This document shows positions 44,443 to 53,692 of a stretch of 64,000 nucleotides of DNA, piece by piece. The position numbers were made by a program, and so were the translations under genes. The first letter of the stretch is position 1, and each line of letters begins with the position of its first letter. The notes below the pieces were generated by a model, which saw only the letters and a program-made list of their open reading frames with translations, was not told the origin of the DNA and made no database searches. This DNA is from CAZISM01 sp964541895 (GTDB taxonomy: Bacteria; Zhuqueibacterota; Zhuqueibacteria; Residuimicrobiales; Residuimicrobiaceae): the NCBI GenBank assembly GCA_964541895.1, contig CAZISM010000007.1, positions 1-64,000 of the forward strand. The letters run 5' to 3'.

Positions 44443-47271
44443 GTGAATGTACGGCTTTCATGGTGTGCTGTGTGCGGATATCTGCTGTGGTGGATGTCTG
44501 CCGACCTGTCGGCACAGATAAAAATATTTACCAACATCGGCGCTGACGAAGGATTGTGCCAATCCCATGTCTTCTGCATGTTGCAGGATGGCCAGGGCTA
44601 CATGTGGTTCGGCACCTATGACGGTGTCTCCAGATGGGATGGCCAGCAATTTTATAACTATCAGGCACGAGACGGTCTGGCGAGTTCATCAGTGTTTTGC
44701 ATGGATTCGGCGCCGGACGGCACGATTTATTTCGGCACCGACAAGGGGGTCAGCGCGCATCGCCATGGACGCTTTTTCTTCCTGCCTGCGCTGGATTCGC
44801 TGCGCGAGGAAATGATCAGTGCCCTGCACGCCGCCCGCGACGGATCGCTGTATCTCGCCGTGCTGCAAAAAGGCTTATTTGTTTATCACAACGGCGCCCT
44901 TGTGCGCATCAAGCCGAAAGACAAAGAATTTTCCGGCCGTATTGCCGCTCTGCATGAAACGCGCGACGGTTCCCTCTATATAGCCACCCTGGCCGGTCTC
45001 TATCGTCTGCAACAGGGCGTCATCACGCCGGTTCCGGAGCTGGCTCGGGGCCGTTTCAGCGACGTTTGGGAAGGACCGGATTCGACGCTGTATGTCGGCA
45101 GCGTCGATGGCGGTCTATATATTCTCAATCGCTTCGGCTTGCGAAATATCGGCGTAGCACAGGGTCTTTCGGACAACCGCGTCTATGCCGTGCGAACCGG
45201 GCTGGACGGTCGCATATTGGTCACCACATTCGGCGGCGGCGTCAATATCATCCACAACGGCGAAATCGAAACGCTGACGGAAAAGAACGGCCTGGCGCAC
45301 AATAATGTATTCTGCTGTCTGGTCAGCGACGATGGTACGGTGTTTTTCGGCACAGTCGCCGGCATCAGTCTGTATCACAATTCTGTCTTTAACGTGTACA
45401 ACAAAAAAGCGGGTCTGTCCAATAATTACGTCGTGAGCGCTCTGGCCGACGGCGATCAAGTTAATTATTTTGGCACGTATGGCAGCGGGGTGGACGTGGT
45501 TGAAAATGGACGGTGCACCAACCTGTCAACCAGCGACGGTCTGGGTGATGATCATGTCAACACCATCGTTCGCTACCAGGAGCATGTTCTGTTCGGCACC
45601 TGGCGAGGTATCTATGCCTGCAAAGATCAGATCGTCACGCCGTGGCAGTACAATTCTTCCCTGCAGAACCGACATATATCGCACATGATGGTCAGCCGCA
45701 GCGGCGTGTTATGGATCGCGACGCCTTCGGCGATTGTGTACGTCAAGGATAACGAACTCAAGGTGCTCACCGAAAAAGACGGCTTGCGACTGGCTGATCA
45801 GGACTATATATATGAAGGCCGCGACGGCACCATCTATTTTGCCTCCAAAGTCGGCGTCCAGACATTTCGGGCCGGCAGAGTTGATACCCTGGCAGGCGCC
45901 ATGGGCTTTTGCGTGCACTCTATTTACGAAAACCGCAGGCGACAACTGCTCCTCGGTACAGACCATGGCCTGATCATTCGTGATCAGGATCGGTATGTTC
46001 GTTTTGTCGAAGGTTTGACCCATCCTTCCATCTATGGCATGATTGAGGATGATGCCGGCCGGTTGTACCTGGCCAGCCAGCGGGGCATTACGGTGCTGGA
46101 CAGCCTGCAGGGCGCCGTCCTGCAGACGCTGCGCTATCGCGATGGCCTGGCCAGCGATGAATGCAGCGAAAATACCTGCTTTAGGGATCATGAAGGACGG
46201 CTCTGGTTCGGCTCTATCCGCGGCATAACCTGCTATAACCCCGCGCGCGTCATTGAGAACAATCGGCCGCCGTCAGTGCACATCAAGCGCTTTCGGCTTT
46301 TTGAGCAGGACGGCCCGGTGCGAGAGTCGATTGAAGCGCCGTTTCACTATGATCAGAATTATTTTAAATTTGATTTTGTCGGCATCAATTATTCAGCTCA
46401 TCACAAAGTGCATTATCGATATCGCATGTGGGGGGTGGATCCTGATTGGGTTGAAACAGATAAGACGTTTGTGCAATATACCAACATGAACGACGGTCGC
46501 TACCGGTTCCAGGTTATGGCGAGAAATGAGTCCGGACCCTGGAGTGCGCCGGCGACGCTCGCTTTTGCCATTCAGCCGCCGTTTTGGGAAACCTGGTGGT
46601 TTATGGCCCTGGCCGTTTTGCTCGGCGCGGCTACGATTGCCGGCGTCGTGACGCTGCGCTATCACAATCTGCTGGCGATTGAAAGACTGCGTACGCGCAT
46701 CGCGGCAGACCTGCACGACCGCATCGGCAGCGGCTTGACGGAGGTATCCATCCTGAGCGAAGTGCATGCCAGGTCGGGCGACAATGCGCCGGCCGTGCTC
46801 ACCAAAGTCGGCAATATCGCCAAAGGTCTGCTGGATAACATGTCGGATATTGTCTGGTTGATCAATCCGCGACAGGATTCACTGCTGGATCTGCTGCTGC
46901 GTCTCAAAGACGGTTATGAGGATGTCCTTTCCTGCCTGGGTATCACGCTGCACACCGAGCAGCTAAAGAGCGTCGAGTCGGTCCATCTTTCGATGGAATA
47001 TCGACAGAATTTGTATCTGATCATGAAGGAGGCGATCAATAACTGCCTGAAGCACAGTCAGTGCCGCGAGATCTCTCTGCAGGCGCAGGTCCAGCACAAA
47101 CGGTTGTCGGTCACCCTGCGCGATGACGGCCGGGGATTTTATTGCGATCGCGCCGGCCGGGGCAACGGCTTGTTCAATATGCGGCATCGGGCCGCGGCCA
47201 TAGGTGGTTCTCTGCTGATTCTCTCCGAACCCGGGCAGGGGACGGTGATCCAGTTTACCGGAAAGGTTTAA
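44443..47271 (+). CDS. Reg_prop/Y_Y_Y sensor histidine kinase (HisKA_3 type)
   Basis: A 942-residue sensor. A short signal/anchor is followed by a sensor domain made of repeated two-bladed propeller segments (pattern of DGxxWFGT: YMWFGTYDGVSRW, IYFGTDKGVSAH, LWFGSIRGITCYNP), then a Y_Y_Y domain, and a transmembrane helix near 715-740 (ETWWFMALAVLLGAATIAG). The kinase is HisKA_3: phospho-acceptor H758 in AADLHDRIGSG, then the HATPase segments MKEAINNCLKHS, RDDGRGF and GNGLFNMRHRA. Such proteins sense glycan fragments in the periplasm in Bacteroidetes. The GTG start has CGGAG 12 bases upstream. It is divergent from the TonB receptor operon and is followed by its response regulator. Confidence 0.9.
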   Translation: MNVRLSWCAVCGYLLWWMSADLSAQIKIFTNIGADEGLCQSHVFCMLQDGQGYMWFGTYDGVSRWDGQQFYNYQARDGLASSSVFCMDSAPDGTIYFGTDKGVSAHRHGRFFFLPALDSLREEMISALHAARDGSLYLAVLQKGLFVYHNGALVRIKPKDKEFSGRIAALHETRDGSLYIATLAGLYRLQQGVITPVPELARGRFSDVWEGPDSTLYVGSVDGGLYILNRFGLRNIGVAQGLSDNRVYAVRTGLDGRILVTTFGGGVNIIHNGEIETLTEKNGLAHNNVFCCLVSDDGTVFFGTVAGISLYHNSVFNVYNKKAGLSNNYVVSALADGDQVNYFGTYGSGVDVVENGRCTNLSTSDGLGDDHVNTIVRYQEHVLFGTWRGIYACKDQIVTPWQYNSSLQNRHISHMMVSRSGVLWIATPSAIVYVKDNELKVLTEKDGLRLADQDYIYEGRDGTIYFASKVGVQTFRAGRVDTLAGAMGFCVHSIYENRRRQLLLGTDHGLIIRDQDRYVRFVEGLTHPSIYGMIEDDAGRLYLASQRGITVLDSLQGAVLQTLRYRDGLASDECSENTCFRDHEGRLWFGSIRGITCYNPARVIENNRPPSVHIKRFRLFEQDGPVRESIEAPFHYDQNYFKFDFVGINYSAHHKVHYRYRMWGVDPDWVETDKTFVQYTNMNDGRYRFQVMARNESGPWSAPATLAFAIQPPFWETWWFMALAVLLGAATIAGVVTLRYHNLLAIERLRTRIAADLHDRIGSGLTEVSILSEVHARSGDNAPAVLTKVGNIAKGLLDNMSDIVWLINPRQDSLLDLLLRLKDGYEDVLSCLGITLHTEQLKSVESVHLSMEYRQNLYLIMKEAINNCLKHSQCREISLQAQVQHKRLSVTLRDDGRGFYCDRAGRGNGLFNMRHRAAAIGGSLLILSEPGQGTVIQFTGKV

Positions 47272-47280
47272 GGTTCAAGC

Positions 47281-47922
47281 ATGATCGAAGTCGTTATCGT
47301 AGAAGACAATCCTATCATCCGCGAAGGGCTGGAAGCCTTGATCAACGGAACCGAAGGCTATTGCTGTCTGGCGGCATTCTATGACTGCGAAACCCTGCTG
47401 GAAAAGTTGTCTACTGTGGCGCCTGATATTGTCCTGATGGATATTGTGTTGCCGGGCATGAACGGCATAGAGGGGGTTCGCCAGGTCAAGGCGAAATGCC
47501 CGGATGTAGAGGTATTGATGCTCACGGTGTACGAGGACAGCGATCGCATCTTTGAAGCCTTGTGTGCCGGTGCCTCCGGCTATCTCAGCAAGAAAACACC
47601 GCCGGCGCGATTGCTGGAAGCGCTCCGGGAGGTGTATGAAGGCGGTTCGCCGATGAGCTCCCAGATCGCACGCAAAGTGGTGCACCTGTTCCGGCAAAAG
47701 ACCATGCGCAAGAGCATGCAAAACAGCGAGATCTCCCTGACAGCCCGGGAGCGGGAAATTTTGCAGGGTCTGGCGGAAGGCAATACCTATCAGGCGATTG
47801 CACTCAATCTGCATATCAGTATCGACACGGTTCGCTTTCATATTCGCAATATCTATCGCAAACTGCACGCGCATTCGGAATCGGAGGCCGTGGCCAAAGC
47901 ATTAAAAAGTGGATATTTATAA
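47281..47922 (+). CDS. NarL/FixJ-type response regulator
   Basis: A 213-residue response regulator. The receiver has the acidic pocket EDN at residues 8-10, phospho-acceptor D54 in VLMDIVLPGMNG, and the conserved Lys near 103. A LuxR-type helix-turn-helix follows (LTAREREILQGLAEG, then IALNLHISIDTVRFHIRNIYRKL). It starts nine bases after the kinase stop and is evidently its partner. The HisKA_3 kinase and NarL-type regulator are separate here, unlike the fused hybrid systems common in Bacteroides. The divergent TonB receptor region is its most likely target. Family call is certain; target is inference. Confidence 0.93.
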   Translation: MIEVVIVEDNPIIREGLEALINGTEGYCCLAAFYDCETLLEKLSTVAPDIVLMDIVLPGMNGIEGVRQVKAKCPDVEVLMLTVYEDSDRIFEALCAGASGYLSKKTPPARLLEALREVYEGGSPMSSQIARKVVHLFRQKTMRKSMQNSEISLTAREREILQGLAEGNTYQAIALNLHISIDTVRFHIRNIYRKLHAHSESEAVAKALKSGYL

Positions 47923-48112
47923 TCCGCTGCACTTCCATCCCAACCCACTGGGGCCGCAGCGATTTTTCCTGCCGCCGCCGGCTTTCCCGGCGCTGCCATT
48001 TCTCAAATTTCCTTCTGATAGTGCTGTTCCTACTCTACCTTTGCGGCTATCCGGCGCCGCGATTTTGTCATACGAGATCGTGTCCCGGATGCACTGCAGA
48101 TAAATATTTTTC

Positions 48113-48141
48113 TTGACTATATGATGCATAACCGATATTTT
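48113..48141 (+). promoter_or_regulatory. Candidate sigma-70-type promoter
   Basis: TTGACT (48113-48118) and TATTTT (48136-48141) are separated by 17 bases, the ideal spacing. It lies 160 bases upstream of the gene at 48305. The rest of the 47923-48304 region, 382 bases, shows no gene to me. Based on motif only. Confidence 0.4.
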
Positions 48142-48304
48142 ACTATTTAAAAGAGCGGGAAGTGTATCTGGAACGACATCTTGCTGTGGTCGGCTGCGGA
48201 CCATATCGTCGTCATGTTGCGGGAATCCATCCGCGCGCAGTGGTTAAAAAAACCGCGTCCGGTATGGCTGTTATGTTTCAATAACTTTTGCCAGGTGAGA
48301 GACT

Positions 48305-49252
48305 ATGAAGTATCACAATCTGCTGTTATGGAGTGTGGCGATGCTGGTGCTGCCGCTGTTCGGTCAAGAGGTGCAACAGGTGGTGAAAGTGACCGTTGAC
48401 GGCTATGCCTATATGGGGGACACGGATACCATACAGGCGGCTAAAGAACGCGCTATAAAGGATGCCGAGCGCAAAGCGGTGGAACAGGGCACCGGCGTGT
48501 ACATCGAATCCTTCAGCAAGGTTCACAACTATATGACGGTGGAAGACGAAATAAAGAGCATGGCCACCGGTTACATCACCAGCAAGAAAGTGCTCGTGGA
48601 CGCTCTGGAAAATAATCCGCCGCGCTACCATGTTCAGATCGAAGCGGATGTCAAATGTGGCGATTTGGCGCAATTGATTGACGCGCGCAAAGAGGAAGTG
48701 AAAAGCGAAGCTGCGCCGGTAGGTTTTTCCTATGAGATACAGGTGCAGAGCAAAAGCGCCGACGGGTCCTGGAAATCCGCCAGCCTGCAGGACGGCGGAT
48801 TAGTCCACGCCGGGGATCGGTTGCAGGCTGTGATTCGTCCCGATAACGACTGCAATCTCCTGATGATCGTAGCAACCGCAAAAAACAGAATAGTTCGTCT
48901 GTTGCCGCAGCGGGGGCAGGACAAAGCCTTTGCGACCGCCGGCAGCGAAACACACGCTCCGGGCAAAGATCAGTTTTACACCATCGAATCCGGCAGTACC
49001 GGCGCCGCCGCCGTTCATCTCTTCGTTTCGGCCAAGCCGATGGTCCATCTCAACTGGATGTTGGAAAGACTGGAAAAATCCGGATCAGAGGGGGACTGGC
49101 AGGCTTTTCGCAATTTTATGCAGTCACGTCTGCGCCCGCAAGCTGCGAAACGCCCGTTGTTGGCCAACCGTCCGGGACGGCGAAACCGGCTGGCCAACTA
49201 CGATAGCGGCAACGGATTGATGATAAAATCGGTCCGATTTCAAATGCAATAA
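48305..49252 (+). CDS. LPP20-like / DUF4384-domain protein
   Basis: A 315-residue protein with a signal peptide (MKYHNLLLWSVAMLVLPLFG). The first half (about 25-120) resembles LPP20/FlgT N-terminal domains: VKVTVDGYAYMGDT, AKERAIKDAERKAVEQG, IESFSKVHNYMTVEDEI, TGYITSKKVL, and YHVQIEADVKC. The second half (about 140-260) fits DUF4384, with VHAGDRLQAVIRPDNDCNLLMIVAT and VRLLPQ, often a beta-sandwich. Relatives are surface or periplasmic proteins of unclear function. AGGTGAGAG upstream supports the ATG, and a good promoter lies at 48113-48141. No operon partner is evident: the following amidohydrolase begins 76 bases later. Confidence 0.65.
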   Translation: MKYHNLLLWSVAMLVLPLFGQEVQQVVKVTVDGYAYMGDTDTIQAAKERAIKDAERKAVEQGTGVYIESFSKVHNYMTVEDEIKSMATGYITSKKVLVDALENNPPRYHVQIEADVKCGDLAQLIDARKEEVKSEAAPVGFSYEIQVQSKSADGSWKSASLQDGGLVHAGDRLQAVIRPDNDCNLLMIVATAKNRIVRLLPQRGQDKAFATAGSETHAPGKDQFYTIESGSTGAAAVHLFVSAKPMVHLNWMLERLEKSGSEGDWQAFRNFMQSRLRPQAAKRPLLANRPGRRNRLANYDSGNGLMIKSVRFQMQ

Positions 49253-49328
49253 CGCGACCCGCAGCCATGCTCCCACAAGGGTCCGGGAGCGCACAATTAT
49301 TCATCATCATTACAGTCGAGCTTCTGCT

Positions 49329-50993
49329 ATGCCCCATGTTAACCGACGCCAGTTCATGCAAACAGCCGCAACGGCAACGATCTCTGCCGGTTTTATTTCA
49401 TCCTGCGCCCGGTACGAGTATGATCTTATCATTCGCCATGGGCTGGTATACGACGGTTCCGGCCGGGAGCCGGTAAGGCAGGATCTGGCGATCCGGCAAG
49501 GCGTGGTCGTGGCTATGGGCGATTTGAGTCAGCGTTCGGCTACGCGTGAAATCGATGCCAACGGGCTGGCCGTGGCGCCCGGTTTTATCGATGTGCATAC
49601 CCACAGCGATATGACTCTGCTGGTGAATCCCAAAGCGGAAAGCAAGGTACGACAAGGCGTAACCACGGAGATTTGTGGAAATTGCGGAGATTCACCTTTT
49701 CCGCTGGACGATGTGCTTTCACTGGAAACCATCACTGCGCTGCGCAACGAATACAAAATGAACATCAGTTGGCGCGACTTTGCCGGCTATCGCCGGCTGT
49801 TGGAAAAACTGGGCTGCAGTATCAACGTGGCCACGCTGATCGGACATGGCAGCTTGCGTCAGGCTGTTATGGGTTCGGAAAACCGCGCACCCACCGCCGG
49901 CGAACTCGAGAAAATGAAAGCGCTGGTGGCGGAGTATATGCAGCAAGGCGCCCTTGGGCTGTCCACCGGATTGGAGTATATCCCCGGTATGTTCGCTCAA
50001 ACAGACGAGCTCATCGCCTTGTCGCGCGTGGTCGCCCGCTTCAACGGTGTATATGCCAGCCATATGCGCAATGAAGATGTGAGGGTAGAGGAGGCGTTGG
50101 CAGAGGCGCTGACGATCGGCCGCCGCTCGGGCGCACGCGTCCAGATTTCACATCTCAAAGCCAGCCAAAAACGCAATTGGCATAAAACGCCGTTATTGCT
50201 GGCCGCCATCGAACAGGCACGGGCACAGGGTGATGCGGTCCATGCCGACCGCTACCCCTATACAGCGTACGCCACCTCGCTGAAAATGGTCTTTCCGGCC
50301 TGGTCCCGGGAGGGTGCCTTTGGCGATTTTGTCAAACGACTGCAAGCCGAAGAAGAGTGGCGCAAGATCCGTCCGTTTGTGGAAGATAAAATAAGCGCAC
50401 TCGGTTCGTGGGACAGCATTCTCATCACCCGTTTGACCGGCGCAGCCCGGCAATCCTGGCAGGGCAAGACCATTTCGCAGCTAACCGGCGATCAGGATCC
50501 CTTTGAATTTGTCCGCCGGCTCATGATCGATGAACAGGGCCAGGTGAGCATGTGCGGCTTTGGCATGAGCGATCAAGATACCGAGGCGATCCTCGCTGCA
50601 CCCTATACCATGGTGGGATCGGACGGCGATGCCGTAGCGCCATATGGGCTTCTCGGCAAAGGTACGCCTCATCCCCGTTTTTACGGTACGTTTCCACGCT
50701 ACCTGGGTTTGTATATCAGGGAGAAAAAAATCCTGTCCCTGGCAGAAGGGATCAGGCGCATCACCGCCCTGGCGGCGGAAATGTTTGGATTACAAAAACG
50801 CGGCGCCATTAAAATCGGCTACCATGCCGATATCGTCATCTTTGATGCGGAAAAGATAATCGATCAGGCCACTTATACGCAGCCGCATCAATACCCGGCG
50901 GGCATCCCGTACGTGGTGGTGAACGGAATGGTTGTGGTGGACAAGGGCGAGCACAGCGGCCGCCTGGCTGGAACGTTTATTACCAAAGCATAG
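49329..50993 (+). CDS. D-aminoacylase-like N-acyl-D-amino-acid deacylase, Tat lipoprotein
   Basis: A 554-residue amidohydrolase. It begins with a twin-arginine signal (NRRQFMQTA) that ends in a lipobox (SS-Cys26), so it is a Tat-exported lipoprotein. The metal motif H90-T-H92-S-D94 lies in GFIDVHTHSD. Family members cleave N-acyl-D-amino acids, dihydropyrimidines or related amides. D-amino acids could come from peptidoglycan, and the neighbouring genes give no further hint. The ribosome site is weak. Length and domain order are typical for D-aminoacylase family enzymes. Call at family level is strong, substrate is not known. Confidence 0.85.
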   Translation: MPHVNRRQFMQTAATATISAGFISSCARYEYDLIIRHGLVYDGSGREPVRQDLAIRQGVVVAMGDLSQRSATREIDANGLAVAPGFIDVHTHSDMTLLVNPKAESKVRQGVTTEICGNCGDSPFPLDDVLSLETITALRNEYKMNISWRDFAGYRRLLEKLGCSINVATLIGHGSLRQAVMGSENRAPTAGELEKMKALVAEYMQQGALGLSTGLEYIPGMFAQTDELIALSRVVARFNGVYASHMRNEDVRVEEALAEALTIGRRSGARVQISHLKASQKRNWHKTPLLLAAIEQARAQGDAVHADRYPYTAYATSLKMVFPAWSREGAFGDFVKRLQAEEEWRKIRPFVEDKISALGSWDSILITRLTGAARQSWQGKTISQLTGDQDPFEFVRRLMIDEQGQVSMCGFGMSDQDTEAILAAPYTMVGSDGDAVAPYGLLGKGTPHPRFYGTFPRYLGLYIREKKILSLAEGIRRITALAAEMFGLQKRGAIKIGYHADIVIFDAEKIIDQATYTQPHQYPAGIPYVVVNGMVVVDKGEHSGRLAGTFITKA

Positions 50994-51072
50994 CCGGACA
51001 CTGAGGCAACGCAGGTTGTGGCGAGCGTCCGTTTTTTCCAGGTGAGGCATTATTTTAAAGTGGCTATAGTTG

Positions 51073-51093
51073 GTGCGATCCGTCCGGTCGCAC
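51073..51093. repeat. Diverged dyad upstream of lemA
   Basis: GTGCGATC (51073-51080), five bases, GGTCGCAC (51086-51093), with one non-Watson-Crick pair in the stem. It shares the GGTCGC core with REP family 1, so it may be a remote relative. It lies in the 141-base region before lemA. Confidence 0.35.
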
Positions 51094-51134
51094 TCGCAGA
51101 TTTCGGGTATTCAAGGCAAGAGAGGAGGCGTGCC

Positions 51135-51677
51135 ATGTTCTGGTTCCTGATTATCATTGCCCTGGCGGCACTGGCCGTGATCGGATTGTACAACGGGCTT
51201 GTTAAAAGGCGGACCACGGTGAAAGAGGCCTGGAGCGGCATCCAGGTGCAGTTGAAGCGGCGTTATGACCTCATTCCCAATCTCATCGAGACCGTCAAAG
51301 GATATCGTCAACATGAGCGTGATGTTCTGGAACAGGTGACGCTGGCGCGAACCAGATGTCTGGATGCACAGGGTGTGAAAGCCCAGGCCAATGCCGAACA
51401 GGCGCTGGGTCTGGCGTTGAAAAACCTTTTTGCCGTGGCGGAAAACTATCCGGATCTCAAGGCCAACGTCAACTTTTTGGAGCTGCAGAAGCAGCTGGCT
51501 GATGTAGAGGAACAGCTGCAATTGGCGCGCCGGTATTACAACGGGACGGTGCGCGACTATAATATCGCCGTACAAACGTTTCCCGGCTTGCTGGTGGCCG
51601 GATTCTTTTCTTTTGCCAGCGCCGAATTCTTTGAGGGCGCTCCGGAAGAGGCGCAGACTCCGCGCGTGCAGTTCTAA
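51135..51677 (+). CDS. lemA: LemA family protein
   Basis: A 180-residue protein with one N-terminal transmembrane helix (FWFLIIIALAALAVIGLY) and the LemA helical domain: RRTTVKEAWSGIQVQLKRRYDLIPNLI, given here in parts (VKEAWSGIQVQ and RRYDLIPNLIETVK), and ARRYYNGTVRDYNIAVQTFPG close to the end. AGAGGAGG upstream supports ATG 51135 over a start at 51018. LemA proteins sit in the inner membrane with a coiled-coil bundle outside; their function is unclear but they often pair with DUF2207 or TPM-domain membrane proteins, as here. It ends 38 bases before the DUF2207 gene. Confidence 0.93.
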   Translation: MFWFLIIIALAALAVIGLYNGLVKRRTTVKEAWSGIQVQLKRRYDLIPNLIETVKGYRQHERDVLEQVTLARTRCLDAQGVKAQANAEQALGLALKNLFAVAENYPDLKANVNFLELQKQLADVEEQLQLARRYYNGTVRDYNIAVQTFPGLLVAGFFSFASAEFFEGAPEEAQTPRVQF

Positions 51678-51715
51678 CTCCGTCGGATCGAACAGAGCCA
51701 CATCGCCAGGATACC

Positions 51716-53632
51716 ATGAAAAAGAAGACGTTGTTCCGGACAACAGGTTTTATTCTGTTCCTTCTGTCCACCCTTGCTGGTGCAGCAGGAGCGTCAGAAC
51801 GCATACTGTACTATCACAGCGATATTTTAGTGTTCAGCAGCGGCAGGATGCAGGTGTCGGAAACCATTCGCGTCGTCGCTAATCGTGAACAGATCAATCA
51901 CGGCATCTTTCGCACCTTTCCGACCCGATACCGTGATCGCCAGGGCCATCGCTACTTTGTGCCCATCTCGGTCAAGCAGGCGCTCCGCGACGGCCGTACC
52001 GAAGAGTTTCATCTGCAGGATGTGAACAACGGCGTTAAAATTTATCTGGGCTCCGAGGAGGTCTATCTCGATCCCGGCATCTATACCTATACCTTGACCT
52101 ACGAGACCGACCGGCAGCTTGGTTTTTTCAGAGACTTTGACGAGCTTTACTGGAACGTGACCGGCAACGACTGGGAATTTGCCATGGATACGGTCCGTGC
52201 CACGGTGACCCTGCCTGCAGAGGCAGCCAGTCGTCTGCTGGGCTGGGACGGATATACGGGCCCGTCCGGAAGCAGCGGCAAGGATCTCTCTTTTCAGCGC
52301 TTGCCGGATGGGCGGTTTTATTTTCAAGCCAGCCGGCCGTTGGGCAGCAACGAAGGCATGACCATCGTGCTCAACTGGCCGAAGGGCGCGATCGCGCGGC
52401 CCGACAGCAGGACCAAAGCAATGTATCTCATCAGGGACAACGCCGGCCTGGCCGTCGGCGTGATGGGATTCCTGATCATCCTGCTGTACTATTACTGGCA
52501 GTGGGCCAAAGTCGGCCGCGACCCGGAAAAAGGGACCATCATTCCGCAATTCAGGCCTCCGGACGACCTGGCGCCGGCGGCTGTACGATATTTGCAGCAG
52601 ATGTCTTTTGATGACAAGTGCTTCAGCGCTTTTCTCATCTCCATGGCCGTGCGCGGTGCCATCACGATACACGATGACAATGATGGGTATTCCCTGGAGA
52701 AGAACAAAAACGCGACGGATATCTCTCTGGATGAAGGCGCCGTGCTCAGCGCCCTGTTCAACAGCTCCAATAACCTGGCGCTGAAGAACACGAATCATGC
52801 TGTCATCCAGGCTGCCATCCAATTGCTGAAGAAACAGCTGGTCGGCACTTATCATGGCCACTATTTTCGCGCCAATCGCCTCCACTTCTGGCCGGGCGTC
52901 GGCCTCTCCTTTATAGCCATCATCGCGGCTTCGCTGCTGTATTCGACCGGCGCTGTTTCTTTCCTGTTGCTCTGGCTTTCGTTGTGGAGCCTGGGCGTCG
53001 GCGTGCTGGTGTATCGTGCTTTTCTGGCCTGGAAAACAGTGTTCGACAGCAAGAGCATCAAATATGCCTCGATCGGCAGCGCTCTTTTTCTCTCCCTGTT
53101 TTCGCTGCCGTTTATCGCCGGAGAGCTGGCGGGTCTCTTTACCTTCGCCATGGCCACCAGCTATTGGATGATCGGGCTGTTCATAGCTCTTGTGTTCATC
53201 AATTACCTGTTTCATCATTTGCTGAAAGCCTATACAGCCCGCGGTCGAGAAGTTATGGATCGTATCGATGGTTTTGTCATGTATCTGTCTGCTGCAGAGC
53301 GGGAGCGCTGGAATGCGCTGTTTCCGGCGGACAAAACACCCGAGCTGTTTGAAAAATACCTGCCCTATGCGCTCGCCCTGGGCGTGGAACACGAATGGTC
53401 AGAGCAGTTTGCCGGCCTCCTCAATGACGCCGGTCAGGCGCAACGAACCATGACCTGGTATGCCGGGTCCCATGGCTATAGCGGCGGATTCAGCGAGTTT
53501 ACCTCATCGTTCAGTTCCTCTTTTTCGTCCTCGGTGTCATCTTCATCTGTAGCTCCGGGATCCAGCTCAGGTTCCGGCGGCGGCGGATCTTCCGGCGGCG
53601 GAGGAGGTGGAGGCGGCGGAGGCGGATGGTGA
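51716..53632 (+). CDS. DUF2207 membrane protein with Gly/Ser-rich tail
   Basis: A 638-residue protein with a Sec signal (about 1-25), an N-terminal exported DUF2207 domain (SERILYYHSDILVFSSG to about residue 225), and at least four membrane helices (near 244-262, 392-425, 450-480 and 481-502). The end is Ser- and then Gly-rich and finishes in a Gly run and Trp, a feature shared with LemA-partner proteins. The segment HYFRANRLHF is typical of the middle. It is adjacent to lemA, and the two are usually found together. Its function is unknown; envelope stress or quality control is the common guess. AGGA upstream supports the ATG. Confidence 0.85.
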   Translation: MKKKTLFRTTGFILFLLSTLAGAAGASERILYYHSDILVFSSGRMQVSETIRVVANREQINHGIFRTFPTRYRDRQGHRYFVPISVKQALRDGRTEEFHLQDVNNGVKIYLGSEEVYLDPGIYTYTLTYETDRQLGFFRDFDELYWNVTGNDWEFAMDTVRATVTLPAEAASRLLGWDGYTGPSGSSGKDLSFQRLPDGRFYFQASRPLGSNEGMTIVLNWPKGAIARPDSRTKAMYLIRDNAGLAVGVMGFLIILLYYYWQWAKVGRDPEKGTIIPQFRPPDDLAPAAVRYLQQMSFDDKCFSAFLISMAVRGAITIHDDNDGYSLEKNKNATDISLDEGAVLSALFNSSNNLALKNTNHAVIQAAIQLLKKQLVGTYHGHYFRANRLHFWPGVGLSFIAIIAASLLYSTGAVSFLLLWLSLWSLGVGVLVYRAFLAWKTVFDSKSIKYASIGSALFLSLFSLPFIAGELAGLFTFAMATSYWMIGLFIALVFINYLFHHLLKAYTARGREVMDRIDGFVMYLSAAERERWNALFPADKTPELFEKYLPYALALGVEHEWSEQFAGLLNDAGQAQRTMTWYAGSHGYSGGFSEFTSSFSSSFSSSVSSSSVAPGSSSGSGGGGSSGGGGGGGGGGGW

Positions 53633-53692
53633 GAGGCGAGAGAGTGACCAGGACAACGCGGATTTAGTGCTAATCAAAATGCTTCCATCGAC

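Noticed and set aside
49269..49290. GCTCCC/GGGAGC inverted repeat after the DUF4384 gene
   Set aside because: The arms are only six bases and no T-run follows, too weak to call a terminator.
51827..53392. A 521-codon minus-strand open frame over DUF2207
   Set aside because: It is opposite to a recognised gene, with amino-acid use unlike a real protein and no motif.
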